Positions 53,807 through 63,949 of a stretch of 64,000 nt of DNA are shown here, one piece after another. Both the position numbers and the translations under genes were made by a program. This DNA is from Nematostella vectensis (taxonomy: Eukaryota; Cnidaria; Anthozoa; Actiniaria; Edwardsiidae). The notes under the pieces were generated by a model that was not told the DNA's origin, made no database searches, and saw only the letters and a list, made by a program, of their open reading frames with translations. The first letter of the stretch is position 1. Each line of letters begins with the position of its first letter. The stretch is taken from NCBI RefSeq assembly GCF_932526225.1, contig NC_064044.1:15067453-15131452 (forward strand), written 5' to 3'.

Positions 53807-53984
53807 TACCTGCTCACCTTAGGAAATGTTTTCTTGATTAAATACAGCGCGAAGAATAGTATTATGATACGATGATGTTTTGTCCATAAATTTATCAAGC
53901 TCATATTTGTGCCATTCTTTACAAACATGTCTGACGTGTCTTGACTGTGAAAGAGGTCCAGTTAACAAAAATGGTTTAAAAAAA

Positions 53985-54030
53985 TGCCGAAACCCGGGAT
54001 TTTTCAGAGTTTCTACAAACTCTCAGGATT

Positions 54031-54075
<45 letters not shown>

Positions 54076-54086
54076 ACTATTTCGGC
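53985..54086 (-). tRNA. tRNA-Phe copy 102, class A with insert
   Basis: GAA; one D-stem change and CCTGAG at the insert start. Confidence 0.6.
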
Positions 54087-54279
54087 ACGTTCATTTCCAG
54101 ACTTAGTCTTCTCGGGCTTAAATATGATGAATTTTGAATGAAAAAATAAAAAGTGCCAAAATGGCAATCAAAGAAGGACTGCTCTTCCTCGGCATTGTTT
54201 TCTGCGCAATAATCAAAACTTTATCTAATTATAAAAGTAAGACCTTCTAGATTTAAAAAAATGCATTTTTTCCCATACC

Positions 54280-54351
54280 GGGAGTCGAACCCGGGCCGTC
54301 TGGGTGAAAACCAGAAATCCTAACCGCTAGACCATATGGGATATCTGCTCA
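54280..54351 (-). tRNA. tRNA-Glu(UUC) copy 102, consensus
   Basis: Matches Glu-68. Confidence 0.95.
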
Positions 54352-54518
54352 CCTTAGGAAATGTTTTCTTGATTAAATACAGCGCGAAGAATAGTATTAA
54401 GGTACGATGATGTTTTCTCCATAAATTTATCAAGCTCATATTTGTACCATTCTTTACAAACATGTCTGCCGTGTCTTGACTGTGAAAGAGCTCCAGTTAA
54501 CAAAAATGGTTTAAAAAA

Positions 54519-54564
54519 TGCAGAAATCCGGGAATTTTCAGAGTTCCTACAAACTCTCCGGATT

Positions 54565-54614
<50 letters not shown>

Positions 54615-54620
54615 TTCGGC
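54519..54620 (-). pseudogene. tRNA-Phe copy 103, class C, degenerate
   Basis: GAA; G70 is T, losing acceptor pair 3-70. Same in copy 113. Confidence 0.6.
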
Positions 54621-54802
54621 ACGTTCATGTCCAGACTTAGTCTGCTCGGGCTTAAATATGATGAATTTTGAATGAAGAAATAAAAAGTGCGCAAAATGGC
54701 AACCAAAGAAGGACTGCTCTTCTTCGCCATTGTTTTTGCGCAATAATCAAAACTTTATCTAATTATAAAAGTAAGACCTTCTAGATTTAAAAAAAGCATT
54801 TT

Positions 54803-54874
54803 TTCTCATACCGGGAGTCGAACCCGGGCCGTCTGGGTGAAAACCAGAAATCCTAACCGCTAGACCATATGGGA
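54803..54874 (-). tRNA. tRNA-Glu copy 103, G57
   Basis: UUC; acceptor mismatch as Glu-61. T run reduced to five. Confidence 0.82.
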
Positions 54875-55051
54875 TATCTGCTCACCTTAGGAAATGTTTT
54901 CTTGATTAAATACAGCGCGAATAATAGTATAAAGATACGATGATGTTTTCTCCATGAATTTATCAAGCTCATATTTGTACCATTCTTTACAAACATGTCT
55001 GCCGTGTCTTGACTGTGAAAGAGCTCCAGTTAACAAAAATGGTTTAAAAAA

Positions 55052-55105
55052 TGCCGAAACAGGGGATTTTTCAGAGTTCCTACAAACTCTCCGGATTGAA
55101 CCAGA

Positions 55106-55147
<42 letters not shown>

Positions 55148-55153
55148 TTCGGC
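55052..55153 (-). pseudogene. tRNA-Phe copy 104, class B
   Basis: GAA; first of the five-unit repeat (with 109 and 114). Confidence 0.65.
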
Positions 55154-55336
55154 ACGTTCATGTCCAGACTTAGTCTGCTCGGGCTTAAATATGATGAATT
55201 TTGAATGAAGAAATAAAAAGTGCGCAAAATGGCAACCAAAGAAGGACTGCTCTTCCTCGCCATTGTTTTTGCGCAATAATCAAAACTTTATCTAATTATA
55301 AAAGTAAGACCTTCTAGATTTAAAAAAATGCATTTT

Positions 55337-55408
55337 TTCCCATACCGGGAGTCGAACCCGGGCCGTCTGGGTGAAAACCAGAAATCCTAACCGCTAGACC
55401 ATATGGGA
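55337..55408 (-). tRNA. tRNA-Glu(UUC) copy 104, consensus
   Basis: Matches Glu-68. Confidence 0.95.
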
Positions 55409-55585
55409 TATCTGCTCACCTTAGGAAATGTTTTCTTGATTAAATACAGCGCGAAGAATAGTATTGAGGTACGATGATGTTTTCTCCATAAATTTATCAA
55501 GCTCATATTTGTACCATTCTTTACAAACATGTCTGCCGTGTCTTGACTGTGAAAGAGCTCCAGTTAACAAAAATGGTTTAAAAAA

Positions 55586-55631
55586 TGCCGAAACCCGGGA
55601 TTTTTCGGAGTTCCTACAAACTCTCAGGATT

Positions 55632-55681
<50 letters not shown>

Positions 55682-55687
55682 TTCGGC
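55586..55687 (-). tRNA. tRNA-Phe copy 105, class A with insert
   Basis: GAA; body clean, insert has two changes. Confidence 0.68.
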
Positions 55688-55869
55688 ACGTTCATGTCCA
55701 GACTTAGTCTGCTCGGGCTTAAATATGATGAATTTTGAATGAAGAAATAAAAAGTGCGCAAAATGTCAACCAAAGAAGGACTGCTCTTCTTCGCCATTGT
55801 TTTTGCGCAATAGTCAAAACTTTATCTAATTATAAAAGTTAGACCTTCTAGATTTAAAAAAATCCATTT

Positions 55870-55941
55870 TTCCCATACCGGGAGTAGAACCCGGGACGTC
55901 TGGGTGAAAACCAGAAATCCTAACCGCTAGACCATATATGA
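55870..55941 (-). pseudogene. tRNA-Glu copy 105, acceptor changed
   Basis: T57; the 5' strand reads TCATATA instead of TCCCATA, so the acceptor stem is broken. Confidence 0.62.
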
Positions 55942-56118
55942 TATCTGCTCAACTTAGGAAATGTTTTCTTGATTAAATACAGCGCGAGGAATAGTATTGA
56001 GGTACGATGATGTTTTCTCCATAAATTTATCAAGCTCATATTTGTACCATTCTTTACAAACATGTCTGCCGTGTCTTGACTGTGAAAGAGCTCCAGTTAA
56101 CAAAAATGGTTTAAAAAA

Positions 56119-56172
56119 TGCCGAAACAGGGGATTTTTCAGAGTTCCTACAAACTCTCCAGATTGAACCAGA

Positions 56173-56207
<35 letters not shown>

Positions 56208-56220
56208 AAGCTATTTCGGC
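56119..56220 (-). pseudogene. tRNA-Phe copy 106, class B
   Basis: GAA; as Phe-67 plus a D-arm change. Confidence 0.63.
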
Positions 56221-56402
56221 ACGTTCATGTCCAGACTTCGTCTGCTCGGGCTTAAATATGATAAATTTTGTATGAAAAAATAACAAGTGCGCAAAATGTC
56301 AAACAAAGAAGGACTGCTCTTCTTCGCCATTGTTTTTGCGCAATAATCAAAACTTTATCTAATTATAAAAATTAGACCTTCTAGATTTAAAAAAATGCAT
56401 TT

Positions 56403-56474
56403 TTCCCATACCGGGAGTAGAACCCGGGACGTCTGGGTGAAAACCAGAAATCCTAACCGCTAGACCATATGGGA
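56403..56474 (-). tRNA. tRNA-Glu copy 106, T57
   Basis: UUC, as Glu-30. Confidence 0.8.
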
Positions 56475-56651
56475 TATCTGCTCACCTTAGGAAATGTTTT
56501 CTTGATTAAATACAGCGCGAAGAATAGTATTAAGGTACGATGATGTTTTCTCCATAAATTTATCAAGCTCATATTTGTACCATTCTTTACAAACATGTCT
56601 GTTGTGTCTTAACTGTGAAAGAGCTCCAGTTAACAAAAATGGTTTAAAAAA

Positions 56652-56697
56652 TGCCGAAACCCGGGATTTTTCAGAGTTCCTACAAACTCTCCGGATT

Positions 56698-56747
<50 letters not shown>

Positions 56748-56753
56748 TTCGGC
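56652..56753 (-). tRNA. tRNA-Phe copy 107, class A with insert
   Basis: Clean copy, GAA. Confidence 0.7.
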
Positions 56754-56936
56754 ACGTTCATGTCCAGACTTCGTCTGCTCGGGCTTAAATATGATGAATT
56801 TTGTATGAAAAAATAAAAAGTGCGCAAAATGTCAAACAAAGAAGGACTGCTATTCTTCGCCATTGATTTTGCGCAATAATCAAAACTTTATCTAATTATA
56901 AAAGTAAGACCTTCTAGATTTAAAAAAATGCATTTT

Positions 56937-57008
56937 TTCCCATACCGGGAGTCGAACCCGGGCAGTCTGGGTGAAAACCAGAAATCCTAACCGCTAGACC
57001 ATATGGGA
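56937..57008 (-). tRNA. tRNA-Glu copy 107, G57
   Basis: UUC; as Glu-9. Confidence 0.9.
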
Positions 57009-57186
57009 TATCTGCTCACCTTAGGAAATGTTTTCTTGATTAAATACAGCGCGAAGAATAGTATTATGATACGATGATGTTTTCTCCATAAATTTATCAA
57101 GCTCATATTTGTACCATTCTTTACAAACATGTCTGTTGTGTCTTGACTGTGAAAGAGCTCCAGTTAACAAAAATGGTTTAAAAAAA

Positions 57187-57244
57187 TGCCGAAACCCGGG
57201 ATTTTTCAGAGTTCCTACAAACTCTCCGGATTGAACCAGGGACA

Positions 57245-57282
<38 letters not shown>

Positions 57283-57288
57283 TTCAGC
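57187..57288 (-). tRNA. tRNA-Phe copy 108, class A with insert
   Basis: As Phe-88. Confidence 0.62.
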
Positions 57289-57471
57289 AAGTTCATGTCC
57301 AGACTTAGTCTGCTCGGGCTTAAATATGATGAATTTTGAATGAAGAAATAAAAAGTGCGCAAAATGGCAACCAAAGAAGGACTGCTCTTCTTCGCCATTG
57401 TTTTTGCGCAATAATCAAAACTTTATCTAATTATAAAAGTAAGACCTTCTAGATTTAAAAAAATGCATTTT

Positions 57472-57543
57472 TTCTCATACCGGGAGTCGAACCCGGGCCG
57501 TCTGGGTGAAAACCAGAAATCCTAACCGCTAGACCATATGGGA
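57472..57543 (-). tRNA. tRNA-Glu copy 108, G57
   Basis: UUC; acceptor mismatch as Glu-61. Confidence 0.82.
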
Positions 57544-57720
57544 TATCTGCTCACCTTAGGAAATGTTTTCTTGATTAAATACAGCGCGAATAATAGTATA
57601 AAGATACGATGATGTTTTCTCCATGAATTTATCAAGCTCATATTTGTACCATTCTTTACAAACATGTCTGCCGTGTCTTGACTGTGAAAGAGCTCCAGTT
57701 AACAAAAATGGTTTAAAAAA

Positions 57721-57774
57721 TGCCGAAACAGGGGATTTTTCAGAGTTCCTACAAACTCTCCGGATTGAACCAGA

Positions 57775-57816
<42 letters not shown>

Positions 57817-57822
57817 TTCGGC
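57721..57822 (-). pseudogene. tRNA-Phe copy 109, class B
   Basis: Copy of Phe-104 at +2,669 bp. Confidence 0.65.
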
Positions 57823-58005
57823 ACGTTCATGTCCAGACTTAGTCTGCTCGGGCTTAAATATGATGAATTTTGAATGAAGAAATAAAAAGTGCGCAAAATG
57901 GCAACCAAAGAAGGACTGCTCTTCCTCGCCATTGTTTTTGCGCAATAATCAAAACTTTATCTAATTATAAAAGTAAGACCTTCTAGATTTAAAAAAATGC
58001 ATTTT

Positions 58006-58077
58006 TTCCCATACCGGGAGTCGAACCCGGGCCGTCTGGGTGAAAACCAGAAATCCTAACCGCTAGACCATATGGGA
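58006..58077 (-). tRNA. tRNA-Glu(UUC) copy 109, consensus
   Basis: Copy of Glu-104. Confidence 0.95.
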
Positions 58078-58254
58078 TATCTGCTCACCTTAGGAAATGT
58101 TTTCTTGATTAAATACAGCGCGAAGAATAGTATTGAGGTACGATGATGTTTTCTCCATAAATTTATCAAGCTCATATTTGTACCATTCTTTACAAACATG
58201 TCTGCCGTGTCTTGACTGTGAAAGAGCTCCAGTTAACAAAAATGGTTTAAAAAA

Positions 58255-58308
58255 TGCCGAAACAGGGGATTTTTCAGAGTTCCTACAAACTCTCCAGATT
58301 GAACCAGA

Positions 58309-58343
<35 letters not shown>

Positions 58344-58356
58344 AAGCTATTTCGGC
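58255..58356 (-). pseudogene. tRNA-Phe copy 110, class B
   Basis: As Phe-106. Confidence 0.63.
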
Positions 58357-58538
58357 ACGTTCATGTCCAGACTTCGTCTGCTCGGGCTTAAATATGATAA
58401 ATTTTGTATGAAAAAATAACAAGTGCGCAAAATGTCAAACAAAGAAGGACTGCTCTTCTTCGCCATTGTTTTTGCGCAATAATCAAAACTTTATCTAATT
58501 ATAAAAGTTAGACCTTCTAGATTTAAAAAAATGCATTT

Positions 58539-58610
58539 TTCCCATACCGGGAGTAGAACCCGGGACGTCTGGGTGAAAACCAGAAATCCTAACCGCTAGA
58601 CCATATGGGA
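58539..58610 (-). tRNA. tRNA-Glu copy 110, T57
   Basis: As Glu-106. Confidence 0.8.
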
Positions 58611-58787
58611 TATCTGCTCACCTTAGGAAATGTTTTCTTGATTAAATACAGCGCGAAGAATAGTATTAAGGTACGATGATGTTTTCTCCATAAATTTATC
58701 AAGCTCATATTTGTACCATTCTTTACAAACATGTCTGTTGTGTCTTGACTGTGAAAGAGCTCCAGTTAACAAAAATGGTTTAAAAAA

Positions 58788-58833
58788 TGCCGAAACCCGG
58801 GATTTTTCAGAGTTCCTACAAACTCTCCGGATT

Positions 58834-58883
<50 letters not shown>

Positions 58884-58889
58884 TTCGGC
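58788..58889 (-). tRNA. tRNA-Phe copy 111, class A with insert
   Basis: Clean copy, as Phe-107. Confidence 0.7.
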
Positions 58890-59072
58890 ACGTTCATGTC
58901 CAGACTTCGTCTGCTCGGGCTTAAATATGATGAATTTTGTATGAAAAAATAAAAAGTGCGCAAAATGTCAAACAAAGAAGGACTGCTATACTTCGCCATT
59001 GATTTTGCGCAATAATCAAAACTTTATCTAATTATAAAAGTAAGACCTTCTAGATTTAAAAAAATGCATTTT

Positions 59073-59144
59073 TTCCCATACCGGGAGTCGAACCCGGGCA
59101 GTCTGGGTGAAAACCAGAAATCCTAACCGCTAGACCATATGGGA
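59073..59144 (-). tRNA. tRNA-Glu copy 111, G57
   Basis: As Glu-107. Confidence 0.9.
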
Positions 59145-59322
59145 TATCTGCTCACCTTAGGAAATGTTTTCTTGATTAAATACAGCGCGAAGAATAGTAT
59201 TATGATACGATGATGTTTTCTCCATAAATTTATCAAGCTCATATTTGTACCATTCTTTACAAACATGTCTGTTGTGTCTTGACTGTGAAAGAGCTCCAGT
59301 TAACAAAAATGGTTTAAAAAAA

Positions 59323-59380
59323 TGCCGAAACCCGGGATTTTTCAGAGTTTCTACAAACTCTCCGGATTGAAACAGGGACA

Positions 59381-59418
<38 letters not shown>

Positions 59419-59424
59419 TTCAGC
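59323..59424 (-). tRNA. tRNA-Phe copy 112, class A with insert
   Basis: GAA; combines the Phe-88 acceptor form with G53T. Confidence 0.5.
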
Positions 59425-59608
59425 AAGTTCATGTCCAGACTTAGTCTGCTCGGGCTTAAATATGATGAATTTTGAATGAAGAAATAAAAAGTGCGCAAAA
59501 TGGCAACCAAAGAAGGACTGCTCTTCCTCGGCATTGTTTTCTGCGCAATAATCAAAACTTTTTCTAATTATAAAAGTAAGACCTTCTAGATTTAAAAAAA
59601 TGCATTTT

Positions 59609-59680
59609 TTCCCATAGCGGGAGTCGAACCCGGGCCGTCTGGGTGAAAACCAGAAATCCTAACCGCTAGACCATATGGGA
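59609..59680 (-). tRNA. tRNA-Glu copy 112, G57
   Basis: UUC; pair 49-65 lost as in Glu-66. Confidence 0.84.
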
Positions 59681-59857
59681 TATCTGCTCACCTTAGGAAA
59701 TGTTTTCTTGATTAAATACAGCGCGAAGAATAGTATTAAGGTACGATGATGTTTTCTCCATAAATTTATCAAGCTCATATTTGTACCATTCTTTACAAAC
59801 ATGTCTGCCGTGTCTCGACTGTGAAAGAGCTCCAGTTAACAAAAATGGTTTGAAAAA

Positions 59858-59903
59858 TGCAGAAATCCGGGAATTTTCAGAGTTCCTACAAACTCTCCGG
59901 ATT

Positions 59904-59953
<50 letters not shown>

Positions 59954-59959
59954 TTCGGC
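59858..59959 (-). pseudogene. tRNA-Phe copy 113, class C, degenerate
   Basis: As Phe-103; terminator is five T. Confidence 0.6.
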
Positions 59960-60141
59960 ACGTTCATGTCCAGACTTAGTCTGCTCGGGCTTAAATATGA
60001 TGAATTTTGAATGAAGAAATAAAAAGTGCGCAAAATGGCAACCAAAGAAGGACTGCTCTTCTTCGCCATTGTTTTTGCGCAATAATCAAAACTTTATCTA
60101 ATTATAAAAGTAAGACCTTCTAGATTTAAAAAATGCATTTT

Positions 60142-60213
60142 TTCTCATACCGGGAGTCGAACCCGGGCCGTCTGGGTGAAAACCAGAAATCCTAACCGCT
60201 AGACCATATGGGA
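60142..60213 (-). tRNA. tRNA-Glu copy 113, G57
   Basis: As Glu-103. Confidence 0.82.
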
Positions 60214-60390
60214 TATCTGCTCACCTTAGGAAATGTTTTCTTGATTAAATACAGCGCGAATAATAGTATAAAGATACGATGATGTTTTCTCCATAAATTT
60301 ATCAAGCTCATATTTGTACCATTCTTTACAAACATGTCTGCCGTGTCTTGACTGTGAAAGAGCTCCAGTTAACAAAAATGGTTTCAAAAA

Positions 60391-60444
60391 TGCCGAAACA
60401 GGGGATTTTTCAGAGTTCCTACAAACTCTCCGGATTGAACCAGA

Positions 60445-60486
<42 letters not shown>

Positions 60487-60492
60487 TTCGGC
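60391..60492 (-). pseudogene. tRNA-Phe copy 114, class B
   Basis: Copy of Phe-109; TATA-like box altered (TTTTTAA). Confidence 0.65.
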
Positions 60493-60675
60493 ACGTTCAT
60501 GTCCAGACTTAGTCTGCTCGGGCTTAAAAATGATGAATTTTGAATGAAGAAATAAAAAGTGCGCAAAATGGCAACCAAAGAAGGACTGCTCTTCCTCGCC
60601 ATTGTTTTTGCGCAATAATCAAAACTTTATCTAATTATAAAAGTAAGACCTTCTAGATTTAAAAAAATGCATTTT

Positions 60676-60747
60676 TTCCCATACCGGGAGTCGAACCCGG
60701 GCCGTCTGGGTGAAAACCAGAAATCCTAACCGCTAGACCATATGGGA
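60676..60747 (-). tRNA. tRNA-Glu(UUC) copy 114, consensus
   Basis: Copy of Glu-109. Confidence 0.95.
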
Positions 60748-60924
60748 TATCTGCTCACCTTAGGAAATGTTTTCTTGATAAAATACAGCGCGAAGAATAG
60801 TATTGAGGTACGATGATGTTTTCTCCATAAATTTATCAAGCTCATATTTGTACCATTCTTTACAAACATGTCTGCCGTGTCTTGACTGTGAAAGAGCTCC
60901 AGTTAACAAAAATGGTTTAAAAAA

Positions 60925-60970
60925 TGCCGAAACCCGGGATTTTTCGGAGTTCCTACAAACTCTCCGGATT

Positions 60971-61020
<50 letters not shown>

Positions 61021-61026
61021 TTCGGC
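60925..61026 (-). tRNA. tRNA-Phe copy 115, class A with insert
   Basis: GAA; clean body, one insert change. Confidence 0.7.
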
Positions 61027-61208
61027 ACGTTCATGTCCAGACTTAGTCTGCTCGGGCTTAAATATGATGAATTTTGAATGAAGAAATAAAAAGTGCGCAA
61101 AATGTCAACCAAAGAAGGACTGCTCTTCTTCGCCATTGTTTTTGCGCAATAGTCAAAACTTTATCTAATTATAAAAGTTAGACCTTCTAGATTTAAAAAA
61201 ATGCATTT

Positions 61209-61280
61209 TTCCCATACCGGGAGTAGAACCCGGGACGTCTGGGTGAAAACCAGAAATCCTAACCGCTAGACCATATGGGA
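61209..61280 (-). tRNA. tRNA-Glu copy 115, T57
   Basis: UUC, as Glu-30. Confidence 0.8.
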
Positions 61281-61457
61281 TATCTGCTCACCTTAGGAAA
61301 TGTTTTCTTGATTAAATACAGCGCGAGGAATAGTATTGAGGTACGATGATGTTTTCTCCATAAATTTATCAAGCTCATATTTGTACCATTCTTTACAAAC
61401 ATGTCTGCCGTGTCTTGACTGTGAAAGAGCTCCAGTTAACAAAAATGGTTTAAAAAA

Positions 61458-61518
61458 TGCCGAAACAGGGGATTTTTCAGAGTTCCTACAAACTCTCCGG
61501 ATTGAACCAGAGACCTTT

Positions 61519-61553
<35 letters not shown>

Positions 61554-61559
61554 TTCGGC
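61458..61559 (-). pseudogene. tRNA-Phe copy 116, class B
   Basis: GAA with C28-A42 mismatch. Confidence 0.65.
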
Positions 61560-61742
61560 ACGTTCATGTCCAGACTTAGTCTGCTCGGGCTTAAATATGA
61601 TGAATTTTGAATGAAGAAATAAAAAGTGCGCAAAATGGCAACCAAAGAAGGACTGCTCTTCCTCGCCATTGTTTTTGCGCAATAATCAAAACTTTATCTA
61701 ATTATAAAAGTAAGACCTTCTAGATTTAAAAAAATGCATTTT

Positions 61743-61814
61743 TTCCCATACCGGGAGTCGAACCCGGGCCGTCTGGGTTAAAACCAGAAATCCTAACCGC
61801 TAGACCATATGGGA
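61743..61814 (-). tRNA. tRNA-Glu copy 116, anticodon UUA, otherwise intact
   Basis: Differs from the consensus Glu gene only at base 36 (C to A), so the loop reads TTTTAAC and the anticodon is UUA. A box, B box (G57), all stems, the TATA-like box and the T-run terminator are kept. If transcribed and charged it would decode UAA stop codons. Whether GluRS would charge it is doubtful, since C36 helps GluRS recognise its tRNA. It is the only UUA copy without T57. Confidence 0.85.
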
Positions 61815-61991
61815 TATCTGCTCACCTTAGGAAATGTTTTCTTGATTAAATACAGCGCGAAGAATAGTATTGAGGTACGATGATGTTTTCTCCATAAATT
61901 TATCAAGCTCATATTTGTACCATTCTTTACAAACATGTCTGCCGTGTCTTGACTGTGAAAGAGCTCCAGTTAACAAAAATGGTTTAAAAAA

Positions 61992-62037
61992 TGCCGAAAC
62001 CCGGGATTTTTCGGAGTTCCTACAAACTCTCCGGATT

Positions 62038-62087
<50 letters not shown>

Positions 62088-62093
62088 TTCGGC
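61992..62093 (-). tRNA. tRNA-Phe copy 117, class A with insert
   Basis: As Phe-115. Confidence 0.7.
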
Positions 62094-62275
62094 ACGTTCA
62101 TGTCCAGACTTAGTCTGCTCGGGCTTAAATATGATGAATTTTGAATGAAGAAATAAAAAGTGCGCAAAATGTCAACCAAAGAAGGACTGCTGTTCTTCGC
62201 CATTGTTTTTGCGCAATAGTCAAAACTTTATCTAATTATAAACGTTAGACCTTCTAGATTTAAAAAAATGCATTT

Positions 62276-62347
62276 TTCCCATACCGGGAGTAGAACCCGG
62301 GACGTCTGGGTGAAAACCAGAAATCCTAACCGCTAGACCATATATGA
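62276..62347 (-). pseudogene. tRNA-Glu copy 117, acceptor changed
   Basis: T57 and the TCATATA acceptor strand of Glu-105. Confidence 0.62.
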
Positions 62348-62524
62348 TATCTGCTCACCTTAGGAAATGTTTTCTTGATTAAATACAGCGCGAGGAATAG
62401 TATAGAGGTACGATGATGTTTTCTCCATAAATTTATCAAGCTCATATTTGTACCATTCTTTACAAACATGTCTGCCGTGTCTTGACTGTGAAAGAGCTCC
62501 AGTTAACAAAAATGGTTTAAAAAA

Positions 62525-62578
62525 TGCCGAAACAGGGGATTTTTCAGAGTTCCTACAAACTCTCCAGATTGAACCAGA

Positions 62579-62620
<42 letters not shown>

Positions 62621-62626
62621 TTCGGC
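62525..62626 (-). pseudogene. tRNA-Phe copy 118, class B
   Basis: As Phe-67. Confidence 0.65.
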
Positions 62627-62808
62627 ACGTTCATGTCCAGACTTCGTCTGCTCGGGCTTAAATATGATAAATTTTGTATGAAAAAATAACAAGTGCGCAA
62701 AATGTCAAACAAAGAAGGACTGCTCTTCTTCGCCATTGTTTTTGCGCAATAATCAAAACTTTATCTAATTATAAAAGTTAGACCTTCTAGATTTAAAAAA
62801 ATGCATTT

Positions 62809-62880
62809 TTCCCATACCGGGAGTAGAACCCGGGACGTCTGGGTGAAAACCAAAAATCCTAACCGCTAGACCATATGGGA
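62809..62880 (-). tRNA. tRNA-Glu copy 118, T57
   Basis: UUC, as Glu-3. Confidence 0.78.
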
Positions 62881-63058
62881 TACCTGCTCACCTTAGGAAA
62901 TGTTTTCTTGATTAAATACAGCGCGAAGAAATGTATTATGATACGATGATGTTTTGTCCATAAATTTATCAAGCTCATATTTGTGCCATTCTTTACAAAC
63001 ATGTCTGCTGTGTCTTGACTGTGAAAGAGGTCCAGTTAACAAAAATGGTTTAAAAAAA

Positions 63059-63160
63059 TGCCGAAACCCGGGATTTTTCAGAGTTATTACAAACTCTCCG
63101 GATTGAACCAGAGATCTTCAGATCTTTAGTCTGACGCTCTCCCAACTGAGCTATTTCGGC
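63059..63160 (-). tRNA. tRNA-Phe-like copy 119, anticodon AAA
   Basis: Class A; one change each in the variable loop and the insert. Confidence 0.5.
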
Positions 63161-63343
63161 AAGTTCATGTCCAGACTTCGTCTGCTCGGGCTTAAACATG
63201 ATGAATTTTGTATGAAAAAATAAAAAGTGCGCAAAATGTCAAACAAAGAAGGACTGCTATTCTTCGCCATTGATTTTGCGCAATAATCAAAACTTTATCT
63301 AATTATAAAAGTAAGACCTTCTAGATTTAAAAAAAATGCATTT

Positions 63344-63415
63344 TTCCCATACCGGGAGTAGAACCCGGGACGTCTGGGTGAAAACCAAAAATCCTAACCG
63401 CTAGACCATATGGGA
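63344..63415 (-). tRNA. tRNA-Glu copy 119, T57
   Basis: UUC, as Glu-3. Confidence 0.78.
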
Positions 63416-63592
63416 TACCTGCTCACCTTAGGAAATGTTTTCTTGATTAAATACAGCGCGAAGAATAGTATTATGATACGATGATGTTTTGTCCATAAAT
63501 TTATCAAGCTCATATTTGTGCCATTCTTTACAAACATGTCTGCCGTGTCTTGACTGTGAAAGAGGTCCAGTTAACAAAAATGGTTTAAAAAA

Positions 63593-63638
63593 TGCCGAAA
63601 CCCGGGATTTTTCAGAGTTCCTACAAACTCTCCGGATT

Positions 63639-63688
<50 letters not shown>

Positions 63689-63694
63689 TTCGGC
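63593..63694 (-). tRNA. tRNA-Phe copy 120, class A with insert
   Basis: Clean copy, GAA. Confidence 0.7.
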
Positions 63695-63877
63695 ACGTTC
63701 ATGTCCAGACTTAGTCTGCTCGGGCTTAAATATGATGAATTTTGAATGAAGAAATAAAAAGTGCGCAAAATGGCAACCAAAGAAGGACTGCTCTTCTTCG
63801 CCATTGTTTTTGCGCAATAATCAAAACTTTATCTAATTATAAAAGTAAGACCTTCTAGATTTAAAAAAATGCATTTT

Positions 63878-63949
63878 TTCCCATACCGGGAGTCGAACCC
63901 GGGCAGTCTGGGTGAAAACCAGAAATCCTAACCGCTAGACCATATATGA
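63878..63949 (-). tRNA. tRNA-Glu copy 120, G57, acceptor changed
   Basis: UUC and intact B box, but the 5' acceptor strand is TCATATA as in Glu-105, so two pairs are lost. Confidence 0.7.

Larger units (their letters stand above)
54800..62500. repeat. Five-unit repeat of about 2,669 bp, about three rounds
   Basis: Phe-104, Phe-109 and Phe-114 lie 2,669 and 2,670 bp apart and share the same flanks, including the TAATAGTATAAAG variant right of the preceding Glu gene. Phe-103 and Phe-113 match over two periods. Confidence 0.8.
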
